Positions 11,959 to 22,779 of a DNA stretch of 64,000 bases are shown here, piece after piece. A model generated the notes under the pieces. It did not search any database. It was not told the DNA's origin and worked only from the letters and a program-made list of their open reading frames with translations. The stretch is from positions 36,122,540-36,186,539 of the forward strand of contig NC_087063.1 in NCBI RefSeq assembly GCF_963678635.1. The letters run 5' to 3'. Source of the stretch: Symsagittifera roscoffensis. Taxonomy: Eukaryota > Xenacoelomorpha > Acoela > Convolutidae. Every line of letters begins with the position of its first letter. Position 1 is the stretch's first letter. The translations under genes and the position numbers were made by a program.

Positions 11959-12357
11959 GAAGCGGGCTTCAACGGAAAAGGCCAAAAAAATTTGCGTGTT
12001 TTAGCTGTTGTCATTTTTTGCGTATTCGGCGTGATTCGAGAGGTTGTTCGGCACAACTCGGAGAAGAAGAAAAATCCAAGTACGTCAAGAACTGGAGATA
12101 ACCTGGATATGTCTGCCCTGCATACTGATTCAGGCCAGCGGTTTCCAATGGGCGACAATGATCAACACCAATTCTTCGCACACGAAGGAAACGACCACGG
12201 TCCTTTTAATGAAAACAGTGACATCGATAGTCATGAACCTGTTACAAATCAGAGGATCCTACCTAATGTCAACCTGTACGGTACCAGTCCAATCCCACCC
12301 TCATTAGACTCTCCGACGCAACATACCGACAATCAAACTGAAGAATCAACTGCATAA
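11959..12357 (+). CDS. possible membrane-protein 3' exon (unit 1)
   Basis: Frame open from 11959 to the stop at 12355-12357, 132 codons. It has a hydrophobic segment (LRVLAVVIFCVFGVI), then a basic stretch (SEKKKNPS) and a long polar tail rich in D, H, N, P and T with no low-complexity bias. This is the layout of a single transmembrane helix plus cytoplasmic tail. The first ATG in frame lies after the helix, so a 5' exon would be needed. The antisense frame at 11844-12158 is taken as its shadow. Local base composition is higher in GC than flanks. No family recognised. Confidence 0.35.
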   Translation, partial: EAGFNGKGQKNLRVLAVVIFCVFGVIREVVRHNSEKKKNPSTSRTGDNLDMSALHTDSGQRFPMGDNDQHQFFAHEGNDHGPFNENSDIDSHEPVTNQRILPNVNLYGTSPIPPSLDSPTQHTDNQTEESTA

Positions 12358-12985
12358 TGAATTGGCTTTTACATAAATATTTTTTTATCTTCACTACCAC
12401 TCTTAGCATAACCGCGAAGGAATTAACTTTTTATTTCATAGCAAAAATGCTGGGTCAAATATTGAAGGTCGGTAAAAATTCGTTCTTTTTTGCAATTGGT
12501 AAACAATCAACGTAAGGTATCAACGTAAAAATGTTTGAACTTTTCAATGTATTTGTTTACCCCAAATTTAGCTTCGAATTTAAAAAACGGAACTAATCAG
12601 ATAATTTCAAAAATCTTTAGCGCCATTTGAAACGTTATTTGTTGTTTACTAACCTTATAGAAGAAATCCGTTTAAAATTTTTTTAATTCGAACTACTTGA
12701 TTGTCTTGCATTTTTGGCAGATGGCACAATCGGTTCGAACAAAAAACAAATGAAATTTTTCCTTCGTTCCATTTTTTAAATTAGGTTTACAGTTGGCTCT
12801 AAAAACACGAAGGTTGCTGGTTTAATGGTGAAGCCAGGAAGTCTCCGATTTTTCCTTATTGCATTTGAAGTACCATTTGGGAAAGAATTAAAAAAGATCA
12901 GGTCCATATAAGATAAAACTTAATAGAAACTCCTCAGTGGCGCCTCAGCAAGTTGAATTACCTTTTGCGCTAAGATGGCGCTAAG

Positions 12986-13201
12986 ATGGTGCTAAGATGG
13001 TGCTCTTTCAATGATAAGTTTTCCATTTTGTTGGATTATTGCACTACTTTAAACAAATTTATTTTTATATTAGTTTTTTCATTTTTTGCTTTCATTCATT
13101 TTTCGGAGACAACTGTTGTGGCAACTGTGCCATGCCCAAATCACTTTCATTCCACTTGTTTGTATATTTCACAACGCGCACAAAAAACTAGTTTTCAATG
13201 A
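12986..13201 (+). CDS. possible secreted-peptide exon (unit 2)
   Basis: Copy of the 10942 frame with one amino-acid change (Ser to Ile in the CLY-x-SQ block). Same caveats as for unit 1. Confidence 0.2.
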   Translation: MVLRWCSFNDKFSILLDYCTTLNKFIFILVFSFFAFIHFSETTVVATVPCPNHFHSTCLYISQRAQKTSFQ

Positions 13202-14002
13202 GGTCGGAACATTCAGCGCTACTTGCACAACAACTGGCTTACATCTGTTCAAAGTCGTATGCTTTACTTGAATGATCACGCAGTCAATCGTCAATTATAA
13301 TTGACAACTCAACTGCAGCGTATGGCTGCTGGTCAAGTAGTTTAACCCTCTCGCTTACATGATGAGGGCTTCGTTCCAGCAACACATTTTGAAAACGGGC
13401 TATGAAAAAAAAGAGAGAAAATCAGTTTCCTCATTAGCGAGTGAATAAGTTAATTACCTTTTTAGCAATAGTTTTGCCCTATTGACATTTTTCAAACTCG
13501 TAAAATTTTTTAAAAAATGACTTCCATTAAAATATTTTTCTTACATTTGAGCTCCAATGGTCAATATCTTCATTGGAGAATATAAAAAATTCGTTATAGC
13601 TAGAACTTCGATCACTGACAAAAATAAATTGGGAACAGATGTATTTCATAATCTAAAAGTGGGAAATTGAGTTTGCAAATTGAAATAGCACGGATATAAT
13701 ATTACTTTATTATTTTGAAAAGTAGCTTGGTAATTCACGCTCATGAACATACATGCCGAATACCAGCGAATTGAAGCGGATCAAACGTTCCTTACTCATC
13801 TGTCAAAAAATTATCGTCCAATTTTCCCCTGCTTTTTCATGATTGCTACCGTTTTGCAGTTCCCGACAAAGAAAATCAAAAAATGCTTTAAGTCAAGATC
13901 AGATTATCAGCCGCAATAAATAAGAATAAGCATAGCAAAATACTTTTCTGGTAGTTGTCATTCCGGCGCGTAGCTTGCTTGGTGCTTAATGTAACAAGTT
14001 GA

Positions 14003-14401
14003 GAAGCGGGCTTCAACGGAAAAGGCCAAAAAAATTTGCGTGTTTTAGCTGTTGTCATTTTTTGCGTATTCGGCGTGATTCGAGAGGTTGTTCGGCACAA
14101 CTCGGAGAAGAAGAAAAATCCAAGTACGTCAAGAACTGGAGATAACCTGGATATGTCTGCCCTGCATACTGATTCAGGCCAGTGGTTTCCAATGGGCGAC
14201 AATGATCAACACCAATTCTTCGCACACGAAGGAAACGACCACGGTCCTTTTAATGAAAACAGTGACATCGATAGTCATGAACCTGTTACAAATCAGAGGA
14301 TCCTACCTAATGTCAACCTGTACGGTACCAGTCCAATCCCACCCTCATTAGACTCTCCGACGCAACATACCGACAATCAAACTGAAGAATCAACTGCATA
14401 A
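14003..14401 (+). CDS. possible membrane-protein 3' exon (unit 2)
   Basis: Copy of the 11959 frame, differing by one residue (Arg to Trp in SGQ-x-FPMG). Both copies remain open, which fits either recent origin or retained function. Confidence 0.35.
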   Translation, partial: EAGFNGKGQKNLRVLAVVIFCVFGVIREVVRHNSEKKKNPSTSRTGDNLDMSALHTDSGQWFPMGDNDQHQFFAHEGNDHGPFNENSDIDSHEPVTNQRILPNVNLYGTSPIPPSLDSPTQHTDNQTEESTA

Positions 14402-14868
14402 TGAATTGGCTTTTACATAAATATTTTTTTATCTTCACTACCACTCTTAGCATAACCGCGAAGGAATTAACTTTTTATTTCATAGCAAAAATGCTGGGTC
14501 AAATATTGAAGGTCGGTAAAAATTCGTTCTTTTTTGCAATTGGTAAACAATCAACGTAAGGTATCAAAGTAAAAATGTTTGAACTTTTCAATGTATTTGT
14601 TTACCCCAAATTTAGCTTCGAATTTAAAAAACGGAACTAATCAGATAATTTCAAAAATCTTTAGCGCCATTTGAAACGTTATTTGTTGTTTACTAACCTT
14701 ATAGAAGAAATCAGTTTAAAATTTTTTTAATTCGAACTACTTGATTGTCTTGCATTTTTGGCAGATGGCACAATCGGTTCGAACAAAAAACAAATGAAAT
14801 TTTTCCTTCGTTCCATTTTTTAAATTAGGTTTACAGTTGGCTCTAAAAACACGAAGGTTGCTGGTTTA

Positions 14869-15132
14869 ATGGTGAAGCCAGGAAGTCTCCGATTTTTCCT
14901 TATTGCATTTGAAGTACCATTTGGGAAAGAATTAAAAAAGATTTCAAAAAATATTTTCTCACAAGTTATCTCACCACGCTCACGTTCTTTCCACGCTCAA
15001 GAACTGAGTGATATAAATTTCATTCATTACAGCGTTATCTGGACCCAGTATTGCGCCTCAAATTATTTGACGCAATTTCTGAGTCAGGTTTGTTGGGCAT
15101 TTACAAAAAATCTGCTAAATAGCACGCACTAA
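14869..15132 (+). CDS. possible exon spanning the duplication edge
   Basis: 87-codon frame starting MVKPGSLRFFLIAFEV. A GTTTACAG acceptor-like site lies ~35 bp upstream and the frame is open from there. Only the last duplication unit keeps it whole: in unit 1 the same frame is cut by the junction at 12896. No family recognised. Confidence 0.25.
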   Translation: MVKPGSLRFFLIAFEVPFGKELKKISKNIFSQVISPRSRSFHAQELSDINFIHYSVIWTQYCASNYLTQFLSQVCWAFTKNLLNSTH

Positions 15133-16430
15133 TTATCTCAAACTGGCAATATTGAGTACTATCGGAAAATTACTTCTGCCCTGAGCTCAAATTTTACTAT
15201 ACATTTCACCTGTGAATACTTTTAATAAATTTATGGGAGTTCAAAAAACGCTAATTTGACCAAGTAGATTTGATTATTGTATTCACAACTTCCTGTATTG
15301 TATTAGCCCATTGTGTGGATGCCAAAAATGCCCGGCTTAAACATTTGAGACTAATTATATCAGCTATGGCGTTACGGCTAGATCATACAGAAATTTTCAA
15401 TGATGATTTTCTATGTTTTTATGCTAGTCAAGCTTTCTGCTAGTCAAGTGTTTGTCCACGTAAAGCTCGATGAGGATTGGGCTTGGGACATTGAGCTGAG
15501 AAACAAAATAAAGAGCAAAAAAATACAGAGAAGTTAAATTTTCGTACGCGCTTTTTAGAAAAACTGTTTTAAGAAAAAACTGATTCAAACACGCTTGAAA
15601 CATTTAAAACTTTTTTCAAATGTTAATTTAATTTATAAACGAACAAAAAATAAACGAAAAAAAAAACGGCCAAAATTTGGGCGCTACTTGTTGCTGCTGT
15701 TTCTATTCTACACAATTCTGAAGTCCACATGCACAACTAAGAAGCAATTTTTACTTTTAACAACCACCACACTCTTTTAATTTACTGCCTTCGTCTCCTA
15801 CAACCCTCTCCCTGTACCCTGGCAGTTTTTACCATAATTGAGTCCCTCGCCCTCCAAAAGTACCACCATCATTTTTCAGTCGATTCAAATAAGCTACCAT
15901 CTAATTTTTTCCATTCACTTTTTAACCAAAATTCCCTCCTAAAATTTTATTAATCGAGATCAAGATTCTTTTCTGATTAAATACCCTAAAACCGTTTTAA
16001 AACTGAGCCACGCTAGGCAGTGTAAACTCTCAAAGTCAATAACATACCGAATCAGTTGGTGTTTCTAATCCGTGAAAGTAAATGTAAGTTGCTGATCATG
16101 TTCTTTGTTTGTGAAGGCAGTTTTTCATACAAGTGTTTTGTTCGTTGGAACACTTTTGAGTTTCCTCTAACGCTCTATTTTATTCTTTCCCTTCTCTTTT
16201 TTTTCAAATTAAAAATTTCAATGCACTCATCGGAGATAATACAGAAGTGGATATATAAATGTATATAAAAATTTATATATGCTTGAGTTGACTTTTCTAT
16301 CTGACCTATTTCAAAAGATCTTCTCCTCGCTCGGTTGATTGATACCTGGAACTTTGTGAGCCCCGCTGGGTGCGCATACCACTATATTAACCTGACTGTT
16401 AGGCGACTCTGAAACAAGTCTAATTCAGGT
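15133..16430. other. non-coding interval
   Basis: No coding sequence or repeat I can support. Short frames at 15595-15780 and 16056-16268 are low-complexity. Confidence 0.45.
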
Positions 16431-16519
16431 GCTCTTAATGATTCGTTTTCCAAAAAATGTTCGAAGCCAGTTGAAGGGTAGTCAAAACATTCCGTATTGG
16501 TTTTGTATCTAGAAGAGAA

Positions 16520-16650
16520 ACAAGACTGCTCGTATCAGGGCGAAGCCCTGATCTTTCCGACTGCCTCATAAGGTCTATGCAGCAGTAATAACATGAAAAA
16601 GTAACATGTGATGAAATAAGATGAAAGTTATTTTTTATAACTTGAATTTT
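16520..16650. repeat. short dispersed repeat, paired with 17505-17610
   Basis: ACAAGACTGCTCGTATCAGG followed by CTGATCTTTCCGACTGCCT aligns with ACAAGACTACTTGCATCAGG and GGACTGTTCCGACCGCCT at 17510-17560. The 124-codon minus-strand frame across it (16435-16809) is not recognised and probably chance. Confidence 0.4.
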
Positions 16651-17859
16651 TTTTTGTGAAAATCTTTCACCCATAAGCCATATAAAGTACAAAGTTATAG
16701 GTTTTGCTCCTAGAAACAAATCAGTCACGGCAAAACTTTCAAGCAATTTGAAATGATTTCTAGGAGGATTAAATCTCCGCTTACGCGTTAGTAGCGCGAA
16801 AAATATCACGCGTTAATTGTCCCGAATTGGACAAAATGGCAATCTTTGAAGCCCCATAACGAAAAAGGATCAGAAGTTTTTTTCGAATACGAAAGAAAAA
16901 GGATTTTTTAATTCATTTTTAAGCTATACTTTTTGATTGATATCCAAAAGTTCTGTCAAAAACGGGCTTGTTGAAAAGTCGAAATTTGTCTGAAGAAAAA
17001 AAACCACCCGAGCACAAATATTCCGTTATTTTCATTACAAAAGTCGGAACAAACAAACAGGAGATGTCTTGTTTTATGTTTCGCCATGATGAGCACGACT
17101 GCAAGAGAACATTAATTGAAAATTGATAATCAATAATGATTTAGAAAATTGAGTTGAAATCAATGGTTTTCCGAAAAAGCAAATCCCAGCTTTATAGTAG
17201 GATGAGGACTGAAAGATTCCTCAATTTACTGCTAAGCCTTTCAGAAAAAAGCGGAATATTCATGATTTTAGTTTTTTGGCCTTTTTTGACCTTGTAACTA
17301 ATCATTTTTTACAGAGGATTTACGCCATCGCAAATTATTATTGTCCGGAGTGAAAAACAAAATAAACTCTGGCTTTGATCATTTATCGTGAATTCATTTG
17401 GCTTGAAAATTTTGCTAATGAGGCTAATATGGGTCAGTACTTTTGATGACGTGAACATTTAATTTAGCCATGCGACTCAACAATTAAATTGAAACTTTTT
17501 GAGTTAACACAAGACTACTTGCATCAGGCCAAAGCTTGGACTGTTCCGACCGCCTTTAGTTGTTCAATAATGAAATACTTCATCCGCTTAAGAAATTAAG
17601 ATTTCAAAAGATTTTCAAAAAAGAGAAAAATCATTGGAAATATTCACTCCACTTTATTTCAGGTAAAAAAAATGAAGTATTTGATCCGACTTCTAAGTAA
17701 GCGTGGAAGATGATTTCCTGGTTTTTTTGTTGCTTTCTTTCTATCAGTTTTAACATTTTAACTGAACAATTTTGACAATTTTTTTATGCATTCTGAAACA
17801 TATTACTGATTGGTATCCGAGCTCAAATAAAAAACCCACCGTGATCATTGTTCGTCAAT

Positions 17860-18055
17860 TGATGGGAGTTTGAAAATTGTCAGGTCAGTTTGCGACAAGT
17901 AATGCGCGATATATTGCGTTCTTATGATATGTGTAAGCGACGGATTAAAACAATCCAAACACAATTACGCTAAATCATTTCGTCTTAATATTAAGATGCA
18001 AGACGCTAAATACATCTTTCTAAATTTTACACAGCGCATGGGGGGTTAAAATATG
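17860..18055 (+). repeat. dispersed repeat family, copy 3
   Basis: Contains AATGCGCGATATATTGCGTTC and the ACGCTAAATACATCTTTC / CACAGCGCATGG blocks shared in order with 4725-4925 and 5875-6060. Confidence 0.45.
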
Positions 18056-18318
18056 AAAAAAGTTTAAAAAGAAAGCTGGATTTTTTAAGTACTTTCGTTT
18101 TTTTTTCAGCCCAAAACTTCTTAATTCGTCAATCATCGGAAGTTTAGAACAATAGAATCAAAAGCTTTGAATTCAAAAATAAGGAAAATTGATTGGGTCG
18201 AATTGAGAGACCATCCTCATGCAAACACAAAAAGCTTTGAGATTGCTGAAACAACTAAAGATTTGCTATAATAATTCAAATTGACTGAATGAATTTTCTG
18301 ACTGAAAGTGACTCAACC

Positions 18319-18684
18319 TCAGTTATTTGCTTTTAAACTCAATTGAATCATGATGTTTAAGTAAAGAAAATAGTGTTTCAAAGAAGTCAATGCTACGGTT
18401 TTTTCATTTTTTGAAAATTGCGATACTTTTGTGCTAATCATCTGGACAACGGAGTTTTTGTTCGCTTTAAAGAATTTCGTATCGATTTTTGCACTGTGCG
18501 GCAAAATCTGCCTTGAGGTGCAGAGTTGTTTTCGAATAACGATTGTACATTCTGTACTGCTGGTGAGGAAAAAGCATGACAGATAAACTGCGCAAAAAAC
18601 ACCAGATTTGAACCTTTCACCATCTTCAAATCTTTTTGTTTTCAAAGGCAGAATTTGTTTTCTTGTGTTATCTATGCCTGACAA
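18319..18684 (-). CDS. unrecognised 121-codon open frame
   Basis: Minus-strand frame starting MSGIDNTRKQILPLK, with a short hydrophobic Cys-containing segment (CAVYLSCFFLTS) in the middle. No domain recognised, no promoter or splice context that supports it. Longer than most chance frames here, so listed with low confidence. Confidence 0.15.
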   Translation of the reverse strand: MSGIDNTRKQILPLKTKRFEDGERFKSGVFCAVYLSCFFLTSSTECTIVIRKQLCTSRQILPHSAKIDTKFFKANKNSVVQMISTKVSQFSKNEKTVALTSLKHYFLYLNIMIQLSLKANN

Positions 18685-18719
18685 TTGTAACTCAACCCAT
18701 CGGGGTGCACTGTTTAAGC

Positions 18720-19620
18720 TATGAGCAAAAACACTTGAAATGAATTGCTAATAAGGAAAAATAAATGAAGTGGAAATGAGTGACACAAGTTCGGTCCCGT
18801 GGTCATAATGTCGTAAGAACACCCAGTGCCATCAAAAAAAGCGATGTAACAGTCGTGTGCTTTTGTACCTTATTCAGTCGGAGCCAGATCGTGGTTCGCT
18901 TAGGACATGGAACTTAAAGATCGTGCGTGGCAGCTTAAATGCTATTGACAAAATAGCCCCTAACTCTAGATAGAAATAGTTACGCCCCCGTGGCCAGATC
19001 TCTAAATACTTATTTCACGCTAACGCCATTAAAACAGGGTTAAGACCTCAAGTAATTACTATAAGCTTTTGTTTGACAGCGTACGTTTAATTTATTTCAC
19101 ATGAATCAACCTAAAAATCGTCTGAGCCACAACACAGTCGGATAAAAGGCACTCAAGTGGCTTCTGGATTTGACTCCAGTGAAGCACTCAAACAATTTAA
19201 ATAAGACTAGTTTATAATAGTAATACTCAAGAAGTTTTAAAAACCATCAGGCCAGTTGATTAGGATACTTCACCAGTTGATTAGGGTGGTAGTTCAATCT
19301 TTACACGATCTAACTTTGTCTTGTAGTTTAAGCACCTGATGAGGCTAATTATAGCAAAAACGTTCGTAATTTAGGCAACTGTGTCTCAATTATAACTATT
19401 TTAAGCAGATCGTTGTTCACTGGAACTGCAAGATCTTTGCTCTCTCACTCTGGCTTCTCGCACCCAGTCGTTAAACTCTCTGTCCGGAACAAGACAATTC
19501 TTCTGTAGTTTTTTTACAGGCAAGTTGCGAAGGGCAATTTGGCTCCTGTTTGATTTCTAGCGTCTTTCCCGCAATCGGTTTGGCTTGTTTTTGACTTGTC
19601 CATTAGTCTGCATCTAGTAC
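18720..19620 (+). other. GC-richer interval, possible retroelement 3' end with hammerhead-like core
   Basis: Contains two nearby copies of CCAGTTGATTAGG (about 19253 and 19274) and, at 19336-19362, CTGATGAGGC...GCAAAAACG. This matches the order of a hammerhead ribozyme core (CUGAUGA, short stem II, GAAAC) with the conserved GAAA degenerated to AAAA. Such cores are common in Penelope-like elements and retrozymes. No reverse transcriptase was seen beside it. Confidence 0.3.
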
Positions 19621-19621
19621 A

Positions 19622-22620
19622 CTATGAGAGGGGGGATCCATACACGAGATGACCTTTGGGTAAAAAATCAAAAAGGTCGCCACGTTTTAATTTATCAGCG
19701 ATGGTCAACATGTAAAAATCCTAATTGTCAACATGTATTATTTGACAACTAGGAGTCATAATGTGAAAACTCAAACAAATTCCATTACAGTTCAGCTTGA
19801 TATCCGTTGAACGATCTGCACTCACAATAACATCCCAAGGTTTTGACCTGAGAAAAATAAATCCTTCAGCTGTCAGTATAATGTAAATCATTAACCACCA
19901 CTCTTTCTAAAAATTAACACTCGAGAATTGTGGTAAATTACAAAGAAGAGATGCCTGGCATTTTTTTGAACATTTTTTTACCATATTGAGAAGCAAACAG
20001 ATTTGAACTGTACTAAGTGTTTTTTGCCTAAAAATTGTAGAGTGATTTTGGCTGATTTCGAAGGCTGAAAATGGTGCGTTACAAGAGTTTTGAAAAGTCT
20101 TTCAGAACTGTTCAAGAAAATATGTTTTCAGCAAAGCTCGATTGGAATGAATACTTCGAAATTATTTCTGTAATGGCTTTTGTATGACTGATGCTTTACT
20201 CTCTCTAAGTAAATTGGGTTCAAACAGATGAATTGTTCACAGCATGATGAGTATGAGTAAAAACAAGGTTCGCTTACGCAGAGTATAAACAAAATTAATT
20301 AATGACAGATGTCGGTGGTTCTTTGATTTGTCACCTCTTGATAGTTCATTGAAAAATCAAAGACAAATTATTTTTTTTGATTCGTATTTGCTGCAGAATA
20401 TGACACGGTAAGAGTTTCTAAATGTTTTCCTTGCTTTTTTCCTCAATCATTTCCAGAGAACCTGATACCAAAAATCAATTTGGTACAACATGAAAACTGA
20501 TTATTTATTTCTTTTTATAAAATGTAAGGTATAAACTTTTTTGAGTTTACTCGATAGTATGGGTAGCTTAAAAAAATTTCTTACAGAGCTGGACTATCAG
20601 GTCCGATTCTTCGCGGAAATTATTGTTCACTCAAATGGTGGGGGTTGCATCAGAAAGCCACCACTCACTCTTTGTCGCCCGAAAACTAGTAGAAATCGGC
20701 GGCCTCTGGGTCTTTCTTTAAAAATGCGCTCAACCCAAATCCATCTGAAGCCACGCCACATGCTTATTGACCACATCATCTTGTTTCTACTGCCGTAAAT
20801 TGACCGATTCGCTGAAAACGACTACTCTCTTGATCGACTCAAGAAACGTCTGAAGAGACTACCCAAAAAACGGTGCGCTTTCGCACTTCTAGCATCAGAT
20901 ATAAAAACTTCCACTCCTTTAGGATGTTGCTTTCTCAACTTGTTCTTTAAACTGCTCCCAGAGTTCCAGAGTCATCTTCTCCACTCTATCCTGCTAGATC
21001 CATGTCTCAGTTCTTTGCAGTAAGATTTCTGCTTCTTCTTCGTCAGGAAACATTTTCAACTGAAGAAAGAGATCCGCAGTAGTTGTCAGAAACAATTCGG
21101 CAAATGGCACCTACTAAGCCCTTCTATATAGAACATTCTCAAGGTAGGTCGACAGCCGATAAAAAATTGTCTTCTTTACGCTGCTGTAAGAACGCCGTAG
21201 ACGTTTTGAAGTTTCTATTTTGTCGCCGAGACCAAAAAACAGCATTTGAACTTGTAGTCATTTTTGGAAAAAATTCAAATAAACAAACTGCAGCTTATCT
21301 ATGAGAAAATTTAATCAATGAATTGTGTCCAGAATATGTTAACATAGCTTTTTATTTTGAGTAACAAGTTATCTTTGAGCAGCGTTGTGAGAACTATAAA
21401 AAGTGAGATCAAAATTTTGCAGTTAGCGATTCAGAGGTTGTGATTTAAGTTTTTTGGTAACCTGTTAATTTTAATGCTCTACTGAGGTTGTGATTACGGT
21501 AATGAGATATTTTGTTCAACTGATTAAACTAGGACAGAAATAAACTTAAACTGATCTTACAGAGCAAATCCTACTTATACAGAACAGTAAAAATTTACAC
21601 CTACCTTCTGTTAATACTACAGCTTCTAAAGCTATGTTAATGATTCTATTACATGATGCTGAATAGGAAGTTTCATGGAATGTTGCATATCGACGCTGTG
21701 GAACAAGATTTCAGATCAAAAATAAGATGGTTTTATGGAACAATGAAATGATTTTTCAAATTATTGTTTCTAAACCTAAAAAAACAAAGATTGAATCCAT
21801 AAACATTCCACATTCCTGCTTGGTTTTACAGAAAAGTAGCCTTTTTATTTTTGCCTTTGACAAATGCGGAAGAAATACTACGTATCACCAATAACTAAGA
21901 AGGTAAGCAAAAAAAATTGCCATTCGGTTATACACAAACTATGAAACATTTAAACTTTCTCCTTTGACAAGCTACATCTTCAAGTTATTTTTTAAAAACT
22001 AATGATATTTTGAACATACTTATGTGGAAAAAATTTCCTTCGTAAGTATTAATTTTCATCATAAAATGTAGGAGTCATTCAGACCGGGCTATTAGATCTT
22101 CAGGTTAATTCAAAACGAAATCATGTTTGGACATGTTTATTGCAAAAAGTTTTAGAATTGATAATTAACCTTCAAGACATAGTCGTTTCCAACATAAGAT
22201 GTACGAGTCATCCAATTGAAACTATATGATCACATTAACGCAAAAACGGTTTTGTTTCTGTACCTGCTTTTGAAGTTAAAAATGTTTAAAACTGACAAAC
22301 AACATATATTAACATGTATAATTTATCCTGAACAAGCTACATCTTCAAGTTATCTCTGAAATTAATGAAGTTTGTAAAATAATTATGAGGAAAAAAGTTG
22401 TTTACTATGAGAACAATATTCCTAATCTTCATCCTTATAATAAATCGGAGTTTTTTGGCTTTTTGGACATACCTATGAAGACAAAAACTGAAAGTTGAAA
22501 AATTTAATTTTAAAAACTTTTTATTCTTCATTATAATATGTATGAGTTTTCAAGAACAAGCTACGTCGTTATGTTATCTCAGAAACTAATGATTTTTTTT
22601 AGCCCAGTTAGGAAGACAAA
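19622..22620 (+). mobile_element. left arm of a second, diverged Polinton
   Basis: Aligns in order with the left arm of the main Polinton (31582-34650). The shared blocks are terminal-repeat blocks (GACCTTTGGGTA, GATGGTCAACATGTAAAAAT, TTGTCAACATGT), the block ACTCACAATA with following sequence, the minus-strand ORF region (20636-21266 against 32430-33080) and then inverse-oriented satellite from ~21950. It lacks the extra ~140 bp present at 31746-31885. No capsid, ATPase or integrase genes follow; after 22.6 kb it passes into satellite. It is therefore a truncated, older copy. Confidence 0.75.
20640..21266 (-). pseudogene. decayed copy of the Polinton left-arm ORF
   Basis: Homologous on the minus strand to 32484-33080. 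Blocks such as the conserved C-terminal KKDPEAADFY stretch and the N-terminal MTTSS start are readable, but several frameshifts and stops separate them. Its start codon region lacks the in-frame stop seen at codon 5 of the other copy, so it helps to place the true start. Confidence 0.6.
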
Positions 22621-22770
22621 TTTTGTATAGAAGCAAAAGTTCACATCAGAACAAAATGGTCAACCTCTTTCCTTGAACGTATGCGATATCCAAAACAGGC
22701 TAATTCTTCCCAAAAATCATTGGTTTTTGGGACTTAATCGCGAAAACAAAAATTGTTAAAATCAAAAATA
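21940..22770 (-). repeat. ~130-bp satellite array, inverse orientation
   Basis: Units carrying GTA(C/G)GAGTCATCC and ACAAGCTACATCTTCAAGTTAT, the reverse complement of the units to the right. It sits ~2.3 kb inside the left Polinton arm, the same place as the array at 33830-34650. Confidence 0.8.
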
Positions 22771-22779
22771 ACGACTCGA

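Larger units (their letters stand above)
10853..12896 (+). repeat. 2,044-bp tandem duplication, unit 1
   Basis: Begins ATCAGGTCCATATAAG and ends ...GAATTAAAAAAG. The following 2,044 bp repeat it head to tail with no length change; every open frame shifts by exactly 2,044. By eye I found four substitutions (11123, 12139, 12524, 12669 in unit 1). No terminal inverted repeats or target duplication mark it as a transposon, so it is best read as a recent segmental duplication. Confidence 0.95.
12897..14940 (+). repeat. 2,044-bp tandem duplication, unit 2
   Basis: Second copy of 10853-12896. It joins unit 1 at AAAAAAG/ATCAGG and leaves at AAAAAAG/ATTTCA, which identifies the ancestral right flank. 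Confidence 0.95.

Noticed and set aside
11844-12158. 104-codon minus-strand frame (and copy at 13888-14202)
   Set aside because: Antisense to the plus-strand membrane-protein-like frame, which has more protein-like composition. Only one strand is likely real, if either.
16435-16809. 124-codon minus-strand frame
   Set aside because: No domain, overlaps a dispersed repeat, no supporting splice sites.
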